Below are positions 22,861 through 32,185 of a stretch of 35,511 nucleotides of DNA, piece by piece (positions within the stretch are counted from its first letter, which is position 1; each line of letters opens with the position of its first letter). Source of the stretch: SAR202 cluster bacterium (GTDB lineage: Bacteria > Chloroflexota > Dehalococcoidia > Lucifugimonadales > JASMAO01); contig JASMAO010000102.1 of the NCBI GenBank assembly GCA_030754315.1, positions 1 to 35,511 on the forward strand. The letters run 5' to 3'. Under the pieces are notes generated by a model. The model did not search any database. It had not been told where the DNA came from and was given only the letters and a program-made list of their open reading frames with translations. The translations under genes and the position numbers were made by a program.

Positions 22861-24105
22861 ATGAAGATTGAGTTGCCACAGGTCGGTGAATCCGTAACTG
22901 AGGGCGTTATAGGTAAGTGGCTTAAGGAGGTGGGGGACCGAGTGGAAAAGTATGACCCTCTGGTTGAGGTTGTCACCGACAAGGTCAATATGGAGATGCC
23001 ATCGCCGGTAAGTGGGGAGCTTACCAGCATCTTGGTCTCAGAAGGTAAGACCGTTCTAATGGGGGCCGTAATAGCCGAGATTGCGGTCGACGGTGATGAT
23101 GAGCATGCGACTGACGCGCTCAAAGAACCGATTCCCGATACCCTAGAACCCTCTCAAGCAGACCGTATAGGAACGCTGTTGAAGGATGTGTCTCCGGTTG
23201 GCCCTACCGGCTCGGGTGGACACATATCTGAGGGTCCTGTGGTACAACGGTATTCCCCCGCGGTATCCCGGCTTGCGGCCGAACACGGGATCGACTTATC
23301 CCGTATAACCGGGACTGGTATGGGGGGCCGCGTGACACGAAACGATGTAATGGCGGTTGTAGGATCTCAGGTTGAGTCGGATCCGACATCTACTGGCGTG
23401 TCAGAAACCGATAATGTCGAGGTGGTGCCATTAACCCCCATTCGGCGGACCATTGCGGAGAACATGATTAGAAGTGCAACGCAGATCCCGCAGGCTTGGA
23501 CAATGATGGAGGTAGATGTCACTAACCTTGTGAATCTGCGAGAAAAGTTCCGACTGGAATTCAAGCGTACTCACGGTGTCAATCTAACCTACATGCCTTT
23601 CACTTTGCAGGCCGTCGCAGCATCTCTAAAAGATCATCCTGGGGTTAACTCCAGTTGGGGCAATAACTCCATCATACTTAAGCATCGTATCAATATCGGC
23701 GTTGCTGTAGCATCCGATGCTGGCTTAGTTGTTCCAGTGATTCACGATACCGACTTGCTAGACGTAGCGGGGCTTGCGGTAGCTGTCGACGATCTTGCTA
23801 GACGCGTACGTGACGGTAAGCTCTCACTGAGCGATGTTCAGGACAGTACCTTTACTATTAATAACACCGGTGTGTTTGGTTCGGTAATAGGCAAGCCACT
23901 GATTAACCCTCCAGAGGCTGCGATCATGAACACTGAGGCTGTGATTAAAAGACCAGTAGTCATTGACGATGAAATTGTAGTTAGGTCCATAATGAATCTT
24001 TGCCTAACCTTCGACCACCGTGTTTTGGACGGAGCCGAGGCTGGGGCCTTCCTGAAGTCGGTTAAGAGTCGTCTGGAGTCGATCGATTCCGATAACATTG
24101 TTTGA
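22861..24105 (+). CDS. bkdB: Dihydrolipoamide acyltransferase (E2) of the branched-chain 2-oxoacid dehydrogenase
   Basis: E2 is the structural core of the complex and moves the acyl group to CoA. In 414 residues there is one lipoyl domain (about 1-77) with the lipoyl Lys41 in T-D-K-V-N-M-E. A short linker leads to the peripheral-subunit binding domain (about 125-160: S-P-A-V-S-R-L-A-A-E-H-G-I-D). The catalytic acyltransferase domain follows, with F-D-H386-R-V-L-D390-G near the C terminus. AGGAAGG at 22847-22853 supports the ATG at 22861; an in-frame GTG-initiated form from 22804 would add 19 residues with no domain. It follows E1 beta by 116 nt and is followed by lipB, whose product prepares its lipoyl group. 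The E3 gene is not in the window, so a shared dihydrolipoyl dehydrogenase is expected elsewhere. Confidence 0.92.
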   Translation: MKIELPQVGESVTEGVIGKWLKEVGDRVEKYDPLVEVVTDKVNMEMPSPVSGELTSILVSEGKTVLMGAVIAEIAVDGDDEHATDALKEPIPDTLEPSQADRIGTLLKDVSPVGPTGSGGHISEGPVVQRYSPAVSRLAAEHGIDLSRITGTGMGGRVTRNDVMAVVGSQVESDPTSTGVSETDNVEVVPLTPIRRTIAENMIRSATQIPQAWTMMEVDVTNLVNLREKFRLEFKRTHGVNLTYMPFTLQAVAASLKDHPGVNSSWGNNSIILKHRINIGVAVASDAGLVVPVIHDTDLLDVAGLAVAVDDLARRVRDGKLSLSDVQDSTFTINNTGVFGSVIGKPLINPPEAAIMNTEAVIKRPVVIDDEIVVRSIMNLCLTFDHRVLDGAEAGAFLKSVKSRLESIDSDNIV

Positions 24106-24134
24106 GCTAATGATATGGGGTCTCACAGGTGCAA

Positions 24135-24782
24135 ATGACGGAAATCTGCAAAGTAAAATCAGAAGGGCTCATTGATTATGATGATGCCTCTGAGTTGCAG
24201 AAGCGGTTACATGGGGGGGTTGCTGACGGGACCTTACCCAATCAACTCTTGTTGCTTGAACATCCACACATCTACACCTTAGGCCGTCGCGCCAAGATGT
24301 CCGACATCTTAGCGACGGACGAATTCTTGTCTAAAGAAAGGGTCAGGGTCCATCGGACAGATCGCGGAGGTGAAGTTACCTACCATGGTCCTGGTCAACT
24401 CGTGGCGTATCCGATAGTGAATATAAAGCGTTGGGGTGGTGGCCCACTTAAGTTTGTTCGCGCATTGGAGCAAACAGTTATTGCGACACTTGGCGAATTG
24501 GGTATCGTGGCCAATTCTCAGGATTGTCCAACAGGGGTGTGGGTTGACGATGCTAAGATAGCAGCGATTGGAGTCAGAATCAGCCGTGGTACGACGACAC
24601 ACGGAGTGTCATTAAACGTCGACCCCAACCTGTCATTCTTTGACCATATCGTGCCTTGTGGTATGGCTGACCTCAAGGTGACTGCGATTTCGGAATTGGC
24701 TCAAGATGGGATGCGCATTGATCAGGTGATACCTGTGTTTGTGCGCAATTTTGGACGGACTTTCGGCTTCCAAATGGAATAA
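24135..24782 (+). CDS. lipB: Octanoyltransferase LipB
   Basis: LipB transfers octanoate from acyl carrier protein to the lipoyl domains of E2 proteins, the first step of lipoate synthesis. The 215-residue protein has R-G-G-E-V-T-Y-H-G-P-G-Q-L-V-A-Y-P near 77-93, the catalytic Lys141 in D-A-K-I-A-A-I-G, H-G-V-S-L-N-V and the catalytic Cys175 in I-V-P-C-G. Length is normal. The start may be ATG at 24135 or GTG at 24129; GGGG at 24117-24120 is better spaced for the GTG, so the N terminus is uncertain by two residues. It is the last gene of the dehydrogenase run, a sensible place because E2 Lys41 is its substrate. LipA, which inserts sulfur, is not visible here. Confidence 0.93.
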   Translation: MTEICKVKSEGLIDYDDASELQKRLHGGVADGTLPNQLLLLEHPHIYTLGRRAKMSDILATDEFLSKERVRVHRTDRGGEVTYHGPGQLVAYPIVNIKRWGGGPLKFVRALEQTVIATLGELGIVANSQDCPTGVWVDDAKIAAIGVRISRGTTTHGVSLNVDPNLSFFDHIVPCGMADLKVTAISELAQDGMRIDQVIPVFVRNFGRTFGFQME

Positions 24783-24836
24783 AGAATCGAATGGAATTGT
24801 TTGGATAGACGAAGGATTTGCAGCGGCATTTCGGTG

Positions 24837-25613
24837 CTAGATCATTGTGTAACTTTGACCGCCGTCTACCACGATGCAAGATCCGGTGATAAGTCCGGCA
24901 CGATCTGAACATAAGAAAGCCACGAGGTCGCCTACAGGCTCAGGCCACCCAAATCTGCCCATGGGTAGGTTCTGGTCGATGAAGTCCCGTACAACCTCAG
25001 GGGGATTGTCTTTCTGAAAGCGCTCCCAACTTCCGTCAGCATGCTCGATAGAACCAGGCGCCAGGCTGTTTATTAGTATTCCGTCCTTGGCCAGAGCAAT
25101 CGCGGTGTTCTTTGTCGTCGCAATTAACGCCGCCTTCGCAGCCATGTATGAAACGTGGCCGCCCTGCTCTCTACCCCATATGGAAGCGATGTTGATAATG
25201 CGTCCCCACTTTTGCTTACGCATGTAGGGGATTGTCAGTCGCATGAGTTCGTATCCGCCAAAAAGGTTCAGGTCGAACGTCGCTTTGAAGTCGTCTAGAG
25301 AGACTTGAGTCAGGTCTCCCTTCACGGGACTACCGCCGACGTTGTTAATTAGGATATCGATTTCCCCTAGGCTAGAGTTGATTTCGGCATGTAGGTCTGG
25401 GATGGTCGATGTATCGGATACGTCCCAGACTATTGGGACTGCGGTCACTCCAAGAGCTTCGAGTTCAGCAGCCGTACGATCTAGTGTCTCTTTGGTCCGG
25501 CCGCAGATAGCCACATTCACCCCTTCAGCTGCTAGCGACAGTGCGCATTGCCGACCTAGACCCCTGCTGCCACCTGTAACCAGTGCCGTTTTGCCTGATA
25601 TACCTAAGTCCAT
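24837..25613 (-). CDS. Short-chain dehydrogenase/reductase (SDR)
   Basis: The 258-residue protein is a classical SDR. It has the cofactor motif T-G-G-S-R-G-L-G at 13-20, N-N-V-G-G at 90-94 and the catalytic triad S144, Y156 and K160 (Y-M-A-A-K). A C-terminal G-S-C-I-V-V-D-G-G-Q follows, as in the FabG branch. Arg40 after the second strand (C-G-R-T) suggests NADP preference. Substrate cannot be read from the sequence; 3-oxoacyl-ACP, sugar or other secondary alcohols are all possible. It is convergent with lipB across a 54-nt gap with no obvious terminator, and lies 87 nt downstream of gatA on the same strand. Confidence 0.9.
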   Translation of the reverse strand: MDLGISGKTALVTGGSRGLGRQCALSLAAEGVNVAICGRTKETLDRTAAELEALGVTAVPIVWDVSDTSTIPDLHAEINSSLGEIDILINNVGGSPVKGDLTQVSLDDFKATFDLNLFGGYELMRLTIPYMRKQKWGRIINIASIWGREQGGHVSYMAAKAALIATTKNTAIALAKDGILINSLAPGSIEHADGSWERFQKDNPPEVVRDFIDQNLPMGRFGWPEPVGDLVAFLCSDRAGLITGSCIVVDGGQSYTMI

Positions 25614-25700
25614 TTTCGTTTCTCCCAGTCGAGAGTTTGATTAGTATTTTTACAGATGAAGGGATCAGCTAACAGCCAACCGTTCCACATCATAAAACCC

Positions 25701-27164
25701 TCAGATTTGAGGATGCTCAAGATGCCACTCTGTTGCCTGTTCGTATGCATAAGCTAACTGGAGCAGGGTATCTTCGGCCATATGATTGGTCATGATCTGA
25801 AGGCCTATAGGTAGGCCATCTGCTATCCCACACGGAACCGAAATAGCTGGAATGCCTGCTATGTTTGCCGGCTGTGTGAAGATGTCATTGAGGTACATTT
25901 GTACGGGGTCAGAGGTTTTTTCACCAAGCTTGAAACCCACAGTTGGTGTCGTTGGTGTGACTATAGCGTCAAATTTATCAAATGCCTGGTCGAATTCTCT
26001 TCGGATGAGGGTTCGAACTTTTTGTGCCTTCAGATAGTAGGCATCGTAATAGCCTGTAGATAATGCGTAGGTGCCTAGCATAATTCGCCGCTTCACCTCG
26101 GGACCGAATCCATCCTGGCGAGTTTTATCCAGTGCATCCCACATTCGACCCGTATCGGCTGCAGAATATCCATATTTCACACCGTCGTAGCGTGCTAGAT
26201 TCGCGGACGCTTCTGAGGGGGCGATGATGTAGTACACGGCCATGGCGTGTGACGAGGTGGGCAACGAAGTCTCTGACACACTTGCTCCAAGGTTCTCAAA
26301 AACCGAAATTGCTACATTTACTGCATCCCTAACTTCAGGCTGAACGCCTTCGACGAAATATTCTTTAGGGATACCTATTTTGAGCCCCTTTATTTCCTTG
26401 CCCAGCGCCGCAGTGTAGTCAGGTACATCGAATGGTATTGAAGTCGAGTCATGCGGATCATGACCGGCTATGGTGTTTAGAACAATTGCTGCGTCGGTGA
26501 CGTCTTTGGTCAGGGGGCCTATCTGGTCCAAAGAACTGGCGAATGCAACTAGCCCATATCTGCTAACGACGCCATAGGTTGGCTTCAGGCCTACAATTCC
26601 ACAAAAGGAGGCTGGTTGTCGGATGCTACCACCGGTATCTGAACCCAGCGCATAAATGCATTCTCCTGCCGCTACAGCTGCTGCTGGGCCACCGCTGCTG
26701 CCTCCAGGTACGCGTTCACCATCCCAGGGGTTGTGTGTAGGGAAGAAAGCCGAGTTCTCAGTTGACGACCCCATAGCGAACTCGTCCAAATTGCCCTTGC
26801 CAATTAGGACCGCTCCTTCATCAAATAATCTTTTGGTCACTGTAGCGTCATAGGTAGGCAGGTAGGTTTTTAGCATAAGAGAGGAGCATGTCGTGCTGAT
26901 CCCTCTGGTACACATGTTGTCCTTGAGCTGCATGGGTATGCCTGTCAATTGGTGTGCGTTGCCTGTAGCTATGCGGGCATCAGCTTGATCGGCTTGTTTG
27001 ATTGCCATGTCCTTTGTCACGGTAACAAAGGCACGAATTGTCTCTTCTACCCTACTGATGCGGTTAAGAACAGCATTGGTTAGTTCTGTAGAAGAGGCTT
27101 CGCGACTGGCTAGTAGATCAGCAGCCTTTCGGACAGTCAAACTCGGAATGTTTTCAGCGTGCAT
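25701..27164 (-). CDS. gatA: Asp-tRNA(Asn)/Glu-tRNA(Gln) amidotransferase subunit A
   Basis: GatA is the amidase subunit of GatCAB, which makes Gln-tRNA(Gln) and/or Asn-tRNA(Asn) by transamidation. The 487-residue protein has the amidase-signature triad: Lys81 (M-Q-L-K-D-N), cis-Ser156 (P-G-G-S-S-G-G) and Ser180 (D-T-G-G-S-I-R-Q-P). It also has G-L-K-P-T-Y-G. The ATG at 27164 is one base from the stop codon of gatC, so both are translated from one message. GatB, the kinase-like partner, is not in the window. Presence of GatCA suggests that the organism lacks a glutaminyl- or asparaginyl-tRNA synthetase, as in most bacteria of this kind. Confidence 0.95.
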   Translation of the reverse strand: MHAENIPSLTVRKAADLLASREASSTELTNAVLNRISRVEETIRAFVTVTKDMAIKQADQADARIATGNAHQLTGIPMQLKDNMCTRGISTTCSSLMLKTYLPTYDATVTKRLFDEGAVLIGKGNLDEFAMGSSTENSAFFPTHNPWDGERVPGGSSGGPAAAVAAGECIYALGSDTGGSIRQPASFCGIVGLKPTYGVVSRYGLVAFASSLDQIGPLTKDVTDAAIVLNTIAGHDPHDSTSIPFDVPDYTAALGKEIKGLKIGIPKEYFVEGVQPEVRDAVNVAISVFENLGASVSETSLPTSSHAMAVYYIIAPSEASANLARYDGVKYGYSAADTGRMWDALDKTRQDGFGPEVKRRIMLGTYALSTGYYDAYYLKAQKVRTLIRREFDQAFDKFDAIVTPTTPTVGFKLGEKTSDPVQMYLNDIFTQPANIAGIPAISVPCGIADGLPIGLQIMTNHMAEDTLLQLAYAYEQATEWHLEHPQI

Positions 27165-27165
27165 A

Positions 27166-27453
27166 CTACTCTAGCACCGCCCTTATCCTGATAAATTCAT
27201 CTTCAACCTGCGGGGCATTTTTCAATATTTCTTTCTTAGGGCGGGATGGTTCAACTGTATCGTCGCGCATTACCGACTGAAGGTTCGCTGAATGACCTGT
27301 GGGTTCTATGTTTTTGGTATCCACTTGTTCCAGTGACTTGAACTGTTCCAAGATATTTGAGAGTTGATCTCGCATTAGTTCAGTCTCATCGTCTGACATT
27401 CCGAGTCGCGCAAGATGTGCTACATGTTTCACTTCATCGGATGTTAGTCGCAT
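27166..27453 (-). CDS. gatC: Asp-tRNA(Asn)/Glu-tRNA(Gln) amidotransferase subunit C
   Basis: GatC is a small clamp that wraps around GatA and stabilises its fold in the GatCAB complex. The 95-residue product shows the family pattern: V-K-H-V-A-H-L-A-R-L near residue 8, then L-S-N-I-L-E-Q-F-K near 31, and R-P-K-K-E-I-L-K-N-A-P near 70. An AGGGGG ribosome binding site precedes the ATG at 27453. A weak promoter candidate (TTGATG at 27505-27510, TAAACT at 27481-27486, 18-nt spacer) lies upstream. The stop codon is separated from the gatA start by a single base. Confidence 0.93.
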   Translation of the reverse strand: MRLTSDEVKHVAHLARLGMSDDETELMRDQLSNILEQFKSLEQVDTKNIEPTGHSANLQSVMRDDTVEPSRPKKEILKNAPQVEDEFIRIRAVLE

Positions 27454-27621
27454 CGTAACCCCCTACTCAACGTCGGCGGCAGTTTAGCAAACGCAATTGC
27501 AAGTCATCAAGGCGCGATTGACCAGTGGCCAAAATCTTATGAGGAATCTAGGCACACTACCGAATTTTCGTAACCACCAGAAAGAATCATTGTAGTACAA
27601 GCAACTCAATTCTGTGTTTGG

Positions 27622-29442
27622 CTATTGTAATGGAAGAATTATGCGCGACGGATGATTTGTGTCATGGTAGACGGTCTGCTGAGCGATCTCATAGTTATTG
27701 TCACTCCCTAACGTGCCGCCGGTGTTGTGGTTCACGTCGAAGCGAGGCCAATTGCTGCTGCTGATATCCAGCCTAATTCTGTGGCCTGTCCTGAACACAA
27801 CTGAAGTCGGATATAATTCGAAGACGAATTCGTACTCTTTGCCGGGTGTCATCATCTCTGGTTTTTCCCATCCGTTTCGGTATCTTGCTCGTATTATCGA
27901 GTCAGTGATATTAATTGCCAAACCATCTGGATAGTCCCCCGAGGGAGGGTGTACGTCTACGAGTTTGGCTGTGAAATCGGTGTCTATTGCTGATGATGAG
28001 GCCCATAGACGCATCTCGACAGGCCCAGTGGCCTCCACATCTGTTTCTAAGGGGGGCGTTTGAAAGCTAAGGATGTCGCTGCGTAGGTTTAAGGGTAGTG
28101 TGTCTGTACATCCGTGGAAGTCAGAACGGCCTCTCTGATCGAATCCTCCAGGAGGCATTACCTGGTCGGCCGCTGATATGCCACCACCTATGGTAGGGAC
28201 AGGATTTCGGGGGTCATATGTGAATCCAGTTGAAGATGAAGTTTCCGCCGTCGGCGAGGTCTTCAACAGTGAAAGATCTTTGTGTAGATAGAAGGAAGTG
28301 AATTTAGTTTCAGGTAGCGGCCAATCTAACTCTGATCGCCATTGTCCGCCGTAGTTGATAAAGCCTTCGTAGTTAGGACGTTGTTCACCCGTGCCCATCG
28401 TGAATATACGCACAGGTGTCCAGTCTGACATCTCACTACGCAACCCTTTCAGATAGTGATCGAACCATCCCAGTCTCAAGTCATTGTAGTCGACGTGTGA
28501 ATCATTCCCGAAGTCTAAATCTCCCGAAAATGTCACATTCCACCCCCCATGAGTCCATGGGCCCATCATAAGACGTTGCGATGTTTTTTTCCGCTGACTG
28601 AGATGGATGTAGTTTTCGCAGGATGCCCGTGCGTATGAGTCGTACCAACCTCCGACGTAAAGGGTGGGTACGTCTGCGTGCTCGTCGTAATATTCTGATA
28701 TCGCATATCCACGTTGCTTCCAATAGTCGTCGTAGTCTCCGTGCTTCATTATGTCCATGGCCCATTGTTCATATGAAGGAAACAGTCTCAGGACCGTGGC
28801 GTCTTTCTTGAGGGGGTATGTATTTAGAAGCTGATGTAATTTGTCGGGATACACTTCGTCTATCGCGGCCTTCAACTCCGGGTTTGCGAGAGCCTCTTTA
28901 CTTGTTGAGGCCATGCGAAAAATGTAAGTGTGAAACCTTTGTTCGAGCGTACCATTATGTCTCATGGAGGCGTGGTAGTAATTGGAGGCACCTACAGAAA
29001 CGATCATTGTTGTTAGGTGTGGTGGATTTAAGGTAGCCAATGCGGATTGATCGCTTCCACAGTACGATCCTCCCATAGTGCCCACTTTCCCATTACTCCA
29101 TGGCTGTGTCCCAATATTTTCTACCGTGTCATACCCGTCTGGAGCTTCTTTGGCGAATGGATACCAATCCCCCTCCGATTTGAAACGTCCACGCACGTCT
29201 TGAATCGCGCATACGTATCCACGCCGCGCAAAATATTTTCCGGCAGTCACGTTTGTCGGAGACGCTTTGTCGTAAGGTGTGCGTTCGAGTATCACTGGGA
29301 ACTGGCCGTCCGATTTCACCCGATCAATCGCTGGGAAGTAGAAATCGGTGGCCAATCGAGTACCATCACGCATTTCCAACATGACGTTTCGATCGCAAAT
29401 AGAATCGTAATTCTGAGCTGACCCTTCGTATGTTGCGTGCAT
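27622..29442 (-). CDS. CocE/NonD family alpha/beta hydrolase
   Basis: The 606-residue protein belongs to the X-Pro dipeptidyl-peptidase/CocE group of serine hydrolases, which cleave acyl esters or amides; relatives include cocaine esterase, alpha-amino acid ester hydrolases and glutaryl acylases. The N terminus has the M-R-D-G-T-R-L-A-T-D signature at about 24-33, D-V-R-G-R-F near 82-87 and the nucleophile Ser126 in G-G-S-Y-C-G. The C-terminal jelly-roll (X-Pro C) region has L-R-A/S-D-I-L and H-R-I-R-L-D-I-S-S-S-N-W-P-R-F. There is no signal peptide, so it should be cytoplasmic. GGAGGA precedes the ATG at 29442. It lies 106 nt downstream of the penicillin-acylase-like gene, on the same strand. 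Confidence 0.87.
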   Translation of the reverse strand: MHATYEGSAQNYDSICDRNVMLEMRDGTRLATDFYFPAIDRVKSDGQFPVILERTPYDKASPTNVTAGKYFARRGYVCAIQDVRGRFKSEGDWYPFAKEAPDGYDTVENIGTQPWSNGKVGTMGGSYCGSDQSALATLNPPHLTTMIVSVGASNYYHASMRHNGTLEQRFHTYIFRMASTSKEALANPELKAAIDEVYPDKLHQLLNTYPLKKDATVLRLFPSYEQWAMDIMKHGDYDDYWKQRGYAISEYYDEHADVPTLYVGGWYDSYARASCENYIHLSQRKKTSQRLMMGPWTHGGWNVTFSGDLDFGNDSHVDYNDLRLGWFDHYLKGLRSEMSDWTPVRIFTMGTGEQRPNYEGFINYGGQWRSELDWPLPETKFTSFYLHKDLSLLKTSPTAETSSSTGFTYDPRNPVPTIGGGISAADQVMPPGGFDQRGRSDFHGCTDTLPLNLRSDILSFQTPPLETDVEATGPVEMRLWASSSAIDTDFTAKLVDVHPPSGDYPDGLAINITDSIIRARYRNGWEKPEMMTPGKEYEFVFELYPTSVVFRTGHRIRLDISSSNWPRFDVNHNTGGTLGSDNNYEIAQQTVYHDTNHPSRIILPLQ

Positions 29443-29548
29443 TGCTGCTCCTCCGAATTGAATAAATCGTTTCTAGACGGTACTGTACTTGTTAGGGGAA
29501 TTCGACAACTTGTTTTGTTGTTAAATAGTTTTTTGGTTAACGAACCCC

Positions 29549-31876
29549 CTAGGTTGTCTGCAATTCCTGCACTTCCATCCCCTCTAATGTTTCCCATTCC
29601 CATAACATTGGTATAAGGTCGCCTTGTGACCAGATGGGGGTTTGGTCTGCATAGTGGTCACTTCCGGGGTGTCCCGATGCTCCCAGAGGTACAACCCAGC
29701 GCGAATTGCTCCAGTTACTGGGGTCGAAGACGTACCGCGCTACGGATGTTCCGGTCACGGTATATGGATCACCCAAGGAATAACTCGCTGATTGTGGGGT
29801 GTCTCCATCACCGCTCATAGAGACAGATGGTGGGTCTAGTATTTGTGCAAGTTCTGGGACAGAAGAGGAAAGGGTATGCGCGGGATTGGTACCGTGAATA
29901 GCGCCCCAGGTCCAGGTTTTGATGTCGGTACCTAGTTGATTTGCAAGCGATTCTACCGCGTTTTCTAGGGCCTCAGAGAGTAGCGATCGCCAAGTGGTTT
30001 TGGGTGGGAGCCAATCGGCATTTTCTTCAATGATCATGCCAACGATCATTGATCGTAAATGACCTACGTGGAATGGCGCCCCTCTGCCTGTGGCCTTCTC
30101 CGCTTCATCAAACAGAGGTCCAAGTAGGTGGCGCAATATGGGGCGGTCCAAATTCAACCGCATCTCGCTATAGATAGCTGCTTCAGCTGAATCCTGTTCC
30201 ATAGCGCCATCCCATTGCATCAACATCTCTTTGGCTTTCAGTGTGAGATTACCCGTTGGCCTGATGTGGGAAAGGAGAGAGATGTAGGCATGAGCCGGGA
30301 TCGAGATGCGGTCAGCATGGACCGACTGCATGTCAGACACAGTGGCCGCAGTCATCTTCTTCAAACGCTCGGTAATTCGGCGTGCGCGAAAATCGGCTGA
30401 GAAGAACAATCCGATGTAATGTGGATAGTCGTCCCCTATGATTCGGTTGTTGGCGGTCACTATGTAGCCAGTTTCGGGGTTCCTGATCCTGGGCATTTCT
30501 TCAAAAGGTATGGTTCCTGTCCACTCATGATCTCCTGTCCATCCCGGAACTGGCATCCACGCATTGGCCTCCGATCGAATTGGTATCTTTCCCCTGGTAA
30601 GGTAGGAGATATCTCCATGGATATCGACGAAGACGAAGTTATTGCAGGGGTCGGTCCAGTTTCGCATCGATTCGTCATGTTCATTCACATTGGTCGATTT
30701 CAGCATCTGAAGTATGGACTGTGAACCCAAATTTGGTTCGGATGTAGCGGAGTATTTGAAGGCACCACCATATCCGGATTCAGGTTCGCTGATAATTATA
30801 GGCCCGTGGTGTGTAACAGTAACGTCGATTTCCACAGGAGTGCTGCCTTTCACAACGATCTTTTCACGTCGTATGTCTGCCTTTAGCCACTCACCTTTGA
30901 ATTTGTACTGGGTGGGATTATCTTGGTTAAATTGCTCGATATAGATGTCTTGGTAATCAGCGGCGGCGTGTGTTATACACCAGGCCACATAGTCGTTATG
31001 CCCGAAGTGTGGAAAGCCGGGGAAACCAGGGAAAGATAGTCCTATCGTGTTGAATTCAGGACAAGCGATATGGTTTTGGTAATAGACGTTGGGTGTGTCT
31101 AGTGAGCGATGAGGATCGCCAGCGAGCAGCGGTTTTCCAGAGGCGGTTCGGTTTCCGTGGACGGCCCAGTTATTACTGCCTGAGTCACCGTCGCCAAGCA
31201 TACTAAGGTGTTTGGCTGCTGTGCTAAATATCGGTAACGGGCCGGTACTTATTCCGTCTTGTTGGGCACCTGGCGGTACTATAATCAAATCCTTTTTGGA
31301 GTCTCGTCGTAGTAATTCGGAGGCTTGTTGAACACCGAGTTGATTGACAAGACGGCCTCGCCATAGCTTTACATCGAATCCACCCATTAAGATATGTCTA
31401 GCTTTGTAAACAGCGAGACAATCCCATGGTTGCCATCGCTCTGGAGTATTTCCCACAAGGGCGTATTCGACGGGTAACGTTTTGGTGTTTTGGATGAATG
31501 AGTTAACCCCCTCTGCATATGCGTTGAGCATTGCAACTGTATCGCTGTCAACTGCATCATAATCTGCTTTTACCGAGGGCAGTATTTGGAATTTACGCAT
31601 CTGGATATCTTCGGCCAGGCTCTCTGCCCCGGTGTATTCTGACCATCGTCCGTATGCTCGACGTCGATCATAGTCCATGTGCCATAGGCGGTCTTGCGCG
31701 GTTGCGAATGCCTGTCCAAAAAAAGCATCGTGTACCGTGCTCGCTTTGACATGCGGGATTCCGTAATCGTCACGGTAAATACGTATGGTGGCGTCGAGTC
31801 CATCTATACTTACTGAGGTATTCGTATCAGGCAACCCCATCTTGAGATCATCTTTACTTTTTGGTGTGGCATTCAT
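29549..31876 (-). CDS. Penicillin acylase family protein (Ntn hydrolase)
   Basis: The 775-residue product belongs to the penicillin amidase family, which hydrolyses amide bonds of beta-lactams, acyl-homoserine lactones or related acyl amides. These enzymes cleave themselves in front of an N-terminal nucleophile. Here the site is Ser234 in D-S-G-S-N-N-W-A-V, which would give chains of about 233 and 542 residues. Other family features are G-I-P-H-V near 39-43, F-A-T-A-Q-D-R-L-W-H-M-D near 57-68, H-A-A-A-D-Y-Q-D and the A-N-N-R-I-I-G-D-D-Y-P segment. Unlike classical acylases it has no signal peptide. GAGGAG supports the ATG at 31876. The acyl group it accepts cannot be told from the sequence. 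Confidence 0.88.
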   Translation of the reverse strand: MNATPKSKDDLKMGLPDTNTSVSIDGLDATIRIYRDDYGIPHVKASTVHDAFFGQAFATAQDRLWHMDYDRRRAYGRWSEYTGAESLAEDIQMRKFQILPSVKADYDAVDSDTVAMLNAYAEGVNSFIQNTKTLPVEYALVGNTPERWQPWDCLAVYKARHILMGGFDVKLWRGRLVNQLGVQQASELLRRDSKKDLIIVPPGAQQDGISTGPLPIFSTAAKHLSMLGDGDSGSNNWAVHGNRTASGKPLLAGDPHRSLDTPNVYYQNHIACPEFNTIGLSFPGFPGFPHFGHNDYVAWCITHAAADYQDIYIEQFNQDNPTQYKFKGEWLKADIRREKIVVKGSTPVEIDVTVTHHGPIIISEPESGYGGAFKYSATSEPNLGSQSILQMLKSTNVNEHDESMRNWTDPCNNFVFVDIHGDISYLTRGKIPIRSEANAWMPVPGWTGDHEWTGTIPFEEMPRIRNPETGYIVTANNRIIGDDYPHYIGLFFSADFRARRITERLKKMTAATVSDMQSVHADRISIPAHAYISLLSHIRPTGNLTLKAKEMLMQWDGAMEQDSAEAAIYSEMRLNLDRPILRHLLGPLFDEAEKATGRGAPFHVGHLRSMIVGMIIEENADWLPPKTTWRSLLSEALENAVESLANQLGTDIKTWTWGAIHGTNPAHTLSSSVPELAQILDPPSVSMSGDGDTPQSASYSLGDPYTVTGTSVARYVFDPSNWSNSRWVVPLGASGHPGSDHYADQTPIWSQGDLIPMLWEWETLEGMEVQELQTT

Positions 31877-32185
31877 AGTTATGCTCCTCTACAAAATCGA
31901 GGGTCAAATTCAGCACCGACTCGTTTTAAAACATCACAGAGCTAGACTTATTGGCAGTGTATGGCTGCATTTTAATACGGTCAAGCAAATGTCAAATGGA
32001 TCTCATCTACCAAGAGTAGTTGGAGAATGACTGATACTTATGAAGCTTCCTGGTAGAGAACCCATCAAAATAATTCATTGGAAATATTACCTTCCCAGGT
32101 TTCGGTGTTTACAACATGGATCTGGTCGTTAAATAGCATTTTGTAATGTGATATTGTTCTTGTCCAATGGATGGAGGATGGAATC
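31877..32185. other. 309-nt divergent intergenic region
   Basis: No gene is supported. It separates the leftward acylase gene and the rightward serine hydrolase gene and must contain both promoters. The leftward candidate is listed separately. For the rightward gene only weak boxes are visible (TTTACA near 32107, TAAAT-rich stretch 15-16 nt later). Confidence 0.45.
31956..31995 (-). promoter_or_regulatory. Candidate promoter(s) of the acylase-CocE gene pair
   Basis: On the minus strand TTGACC (31979-31984) and TACACT (31956-31961) are 17 nt apart. A second pair, TTGACA (31990-31995) with TAAAAT (31969-31974), has a short 15-nt spacer. Either could start transcription about 70-110 nt before the ATG at 31876. 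Confidence 0.4.
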
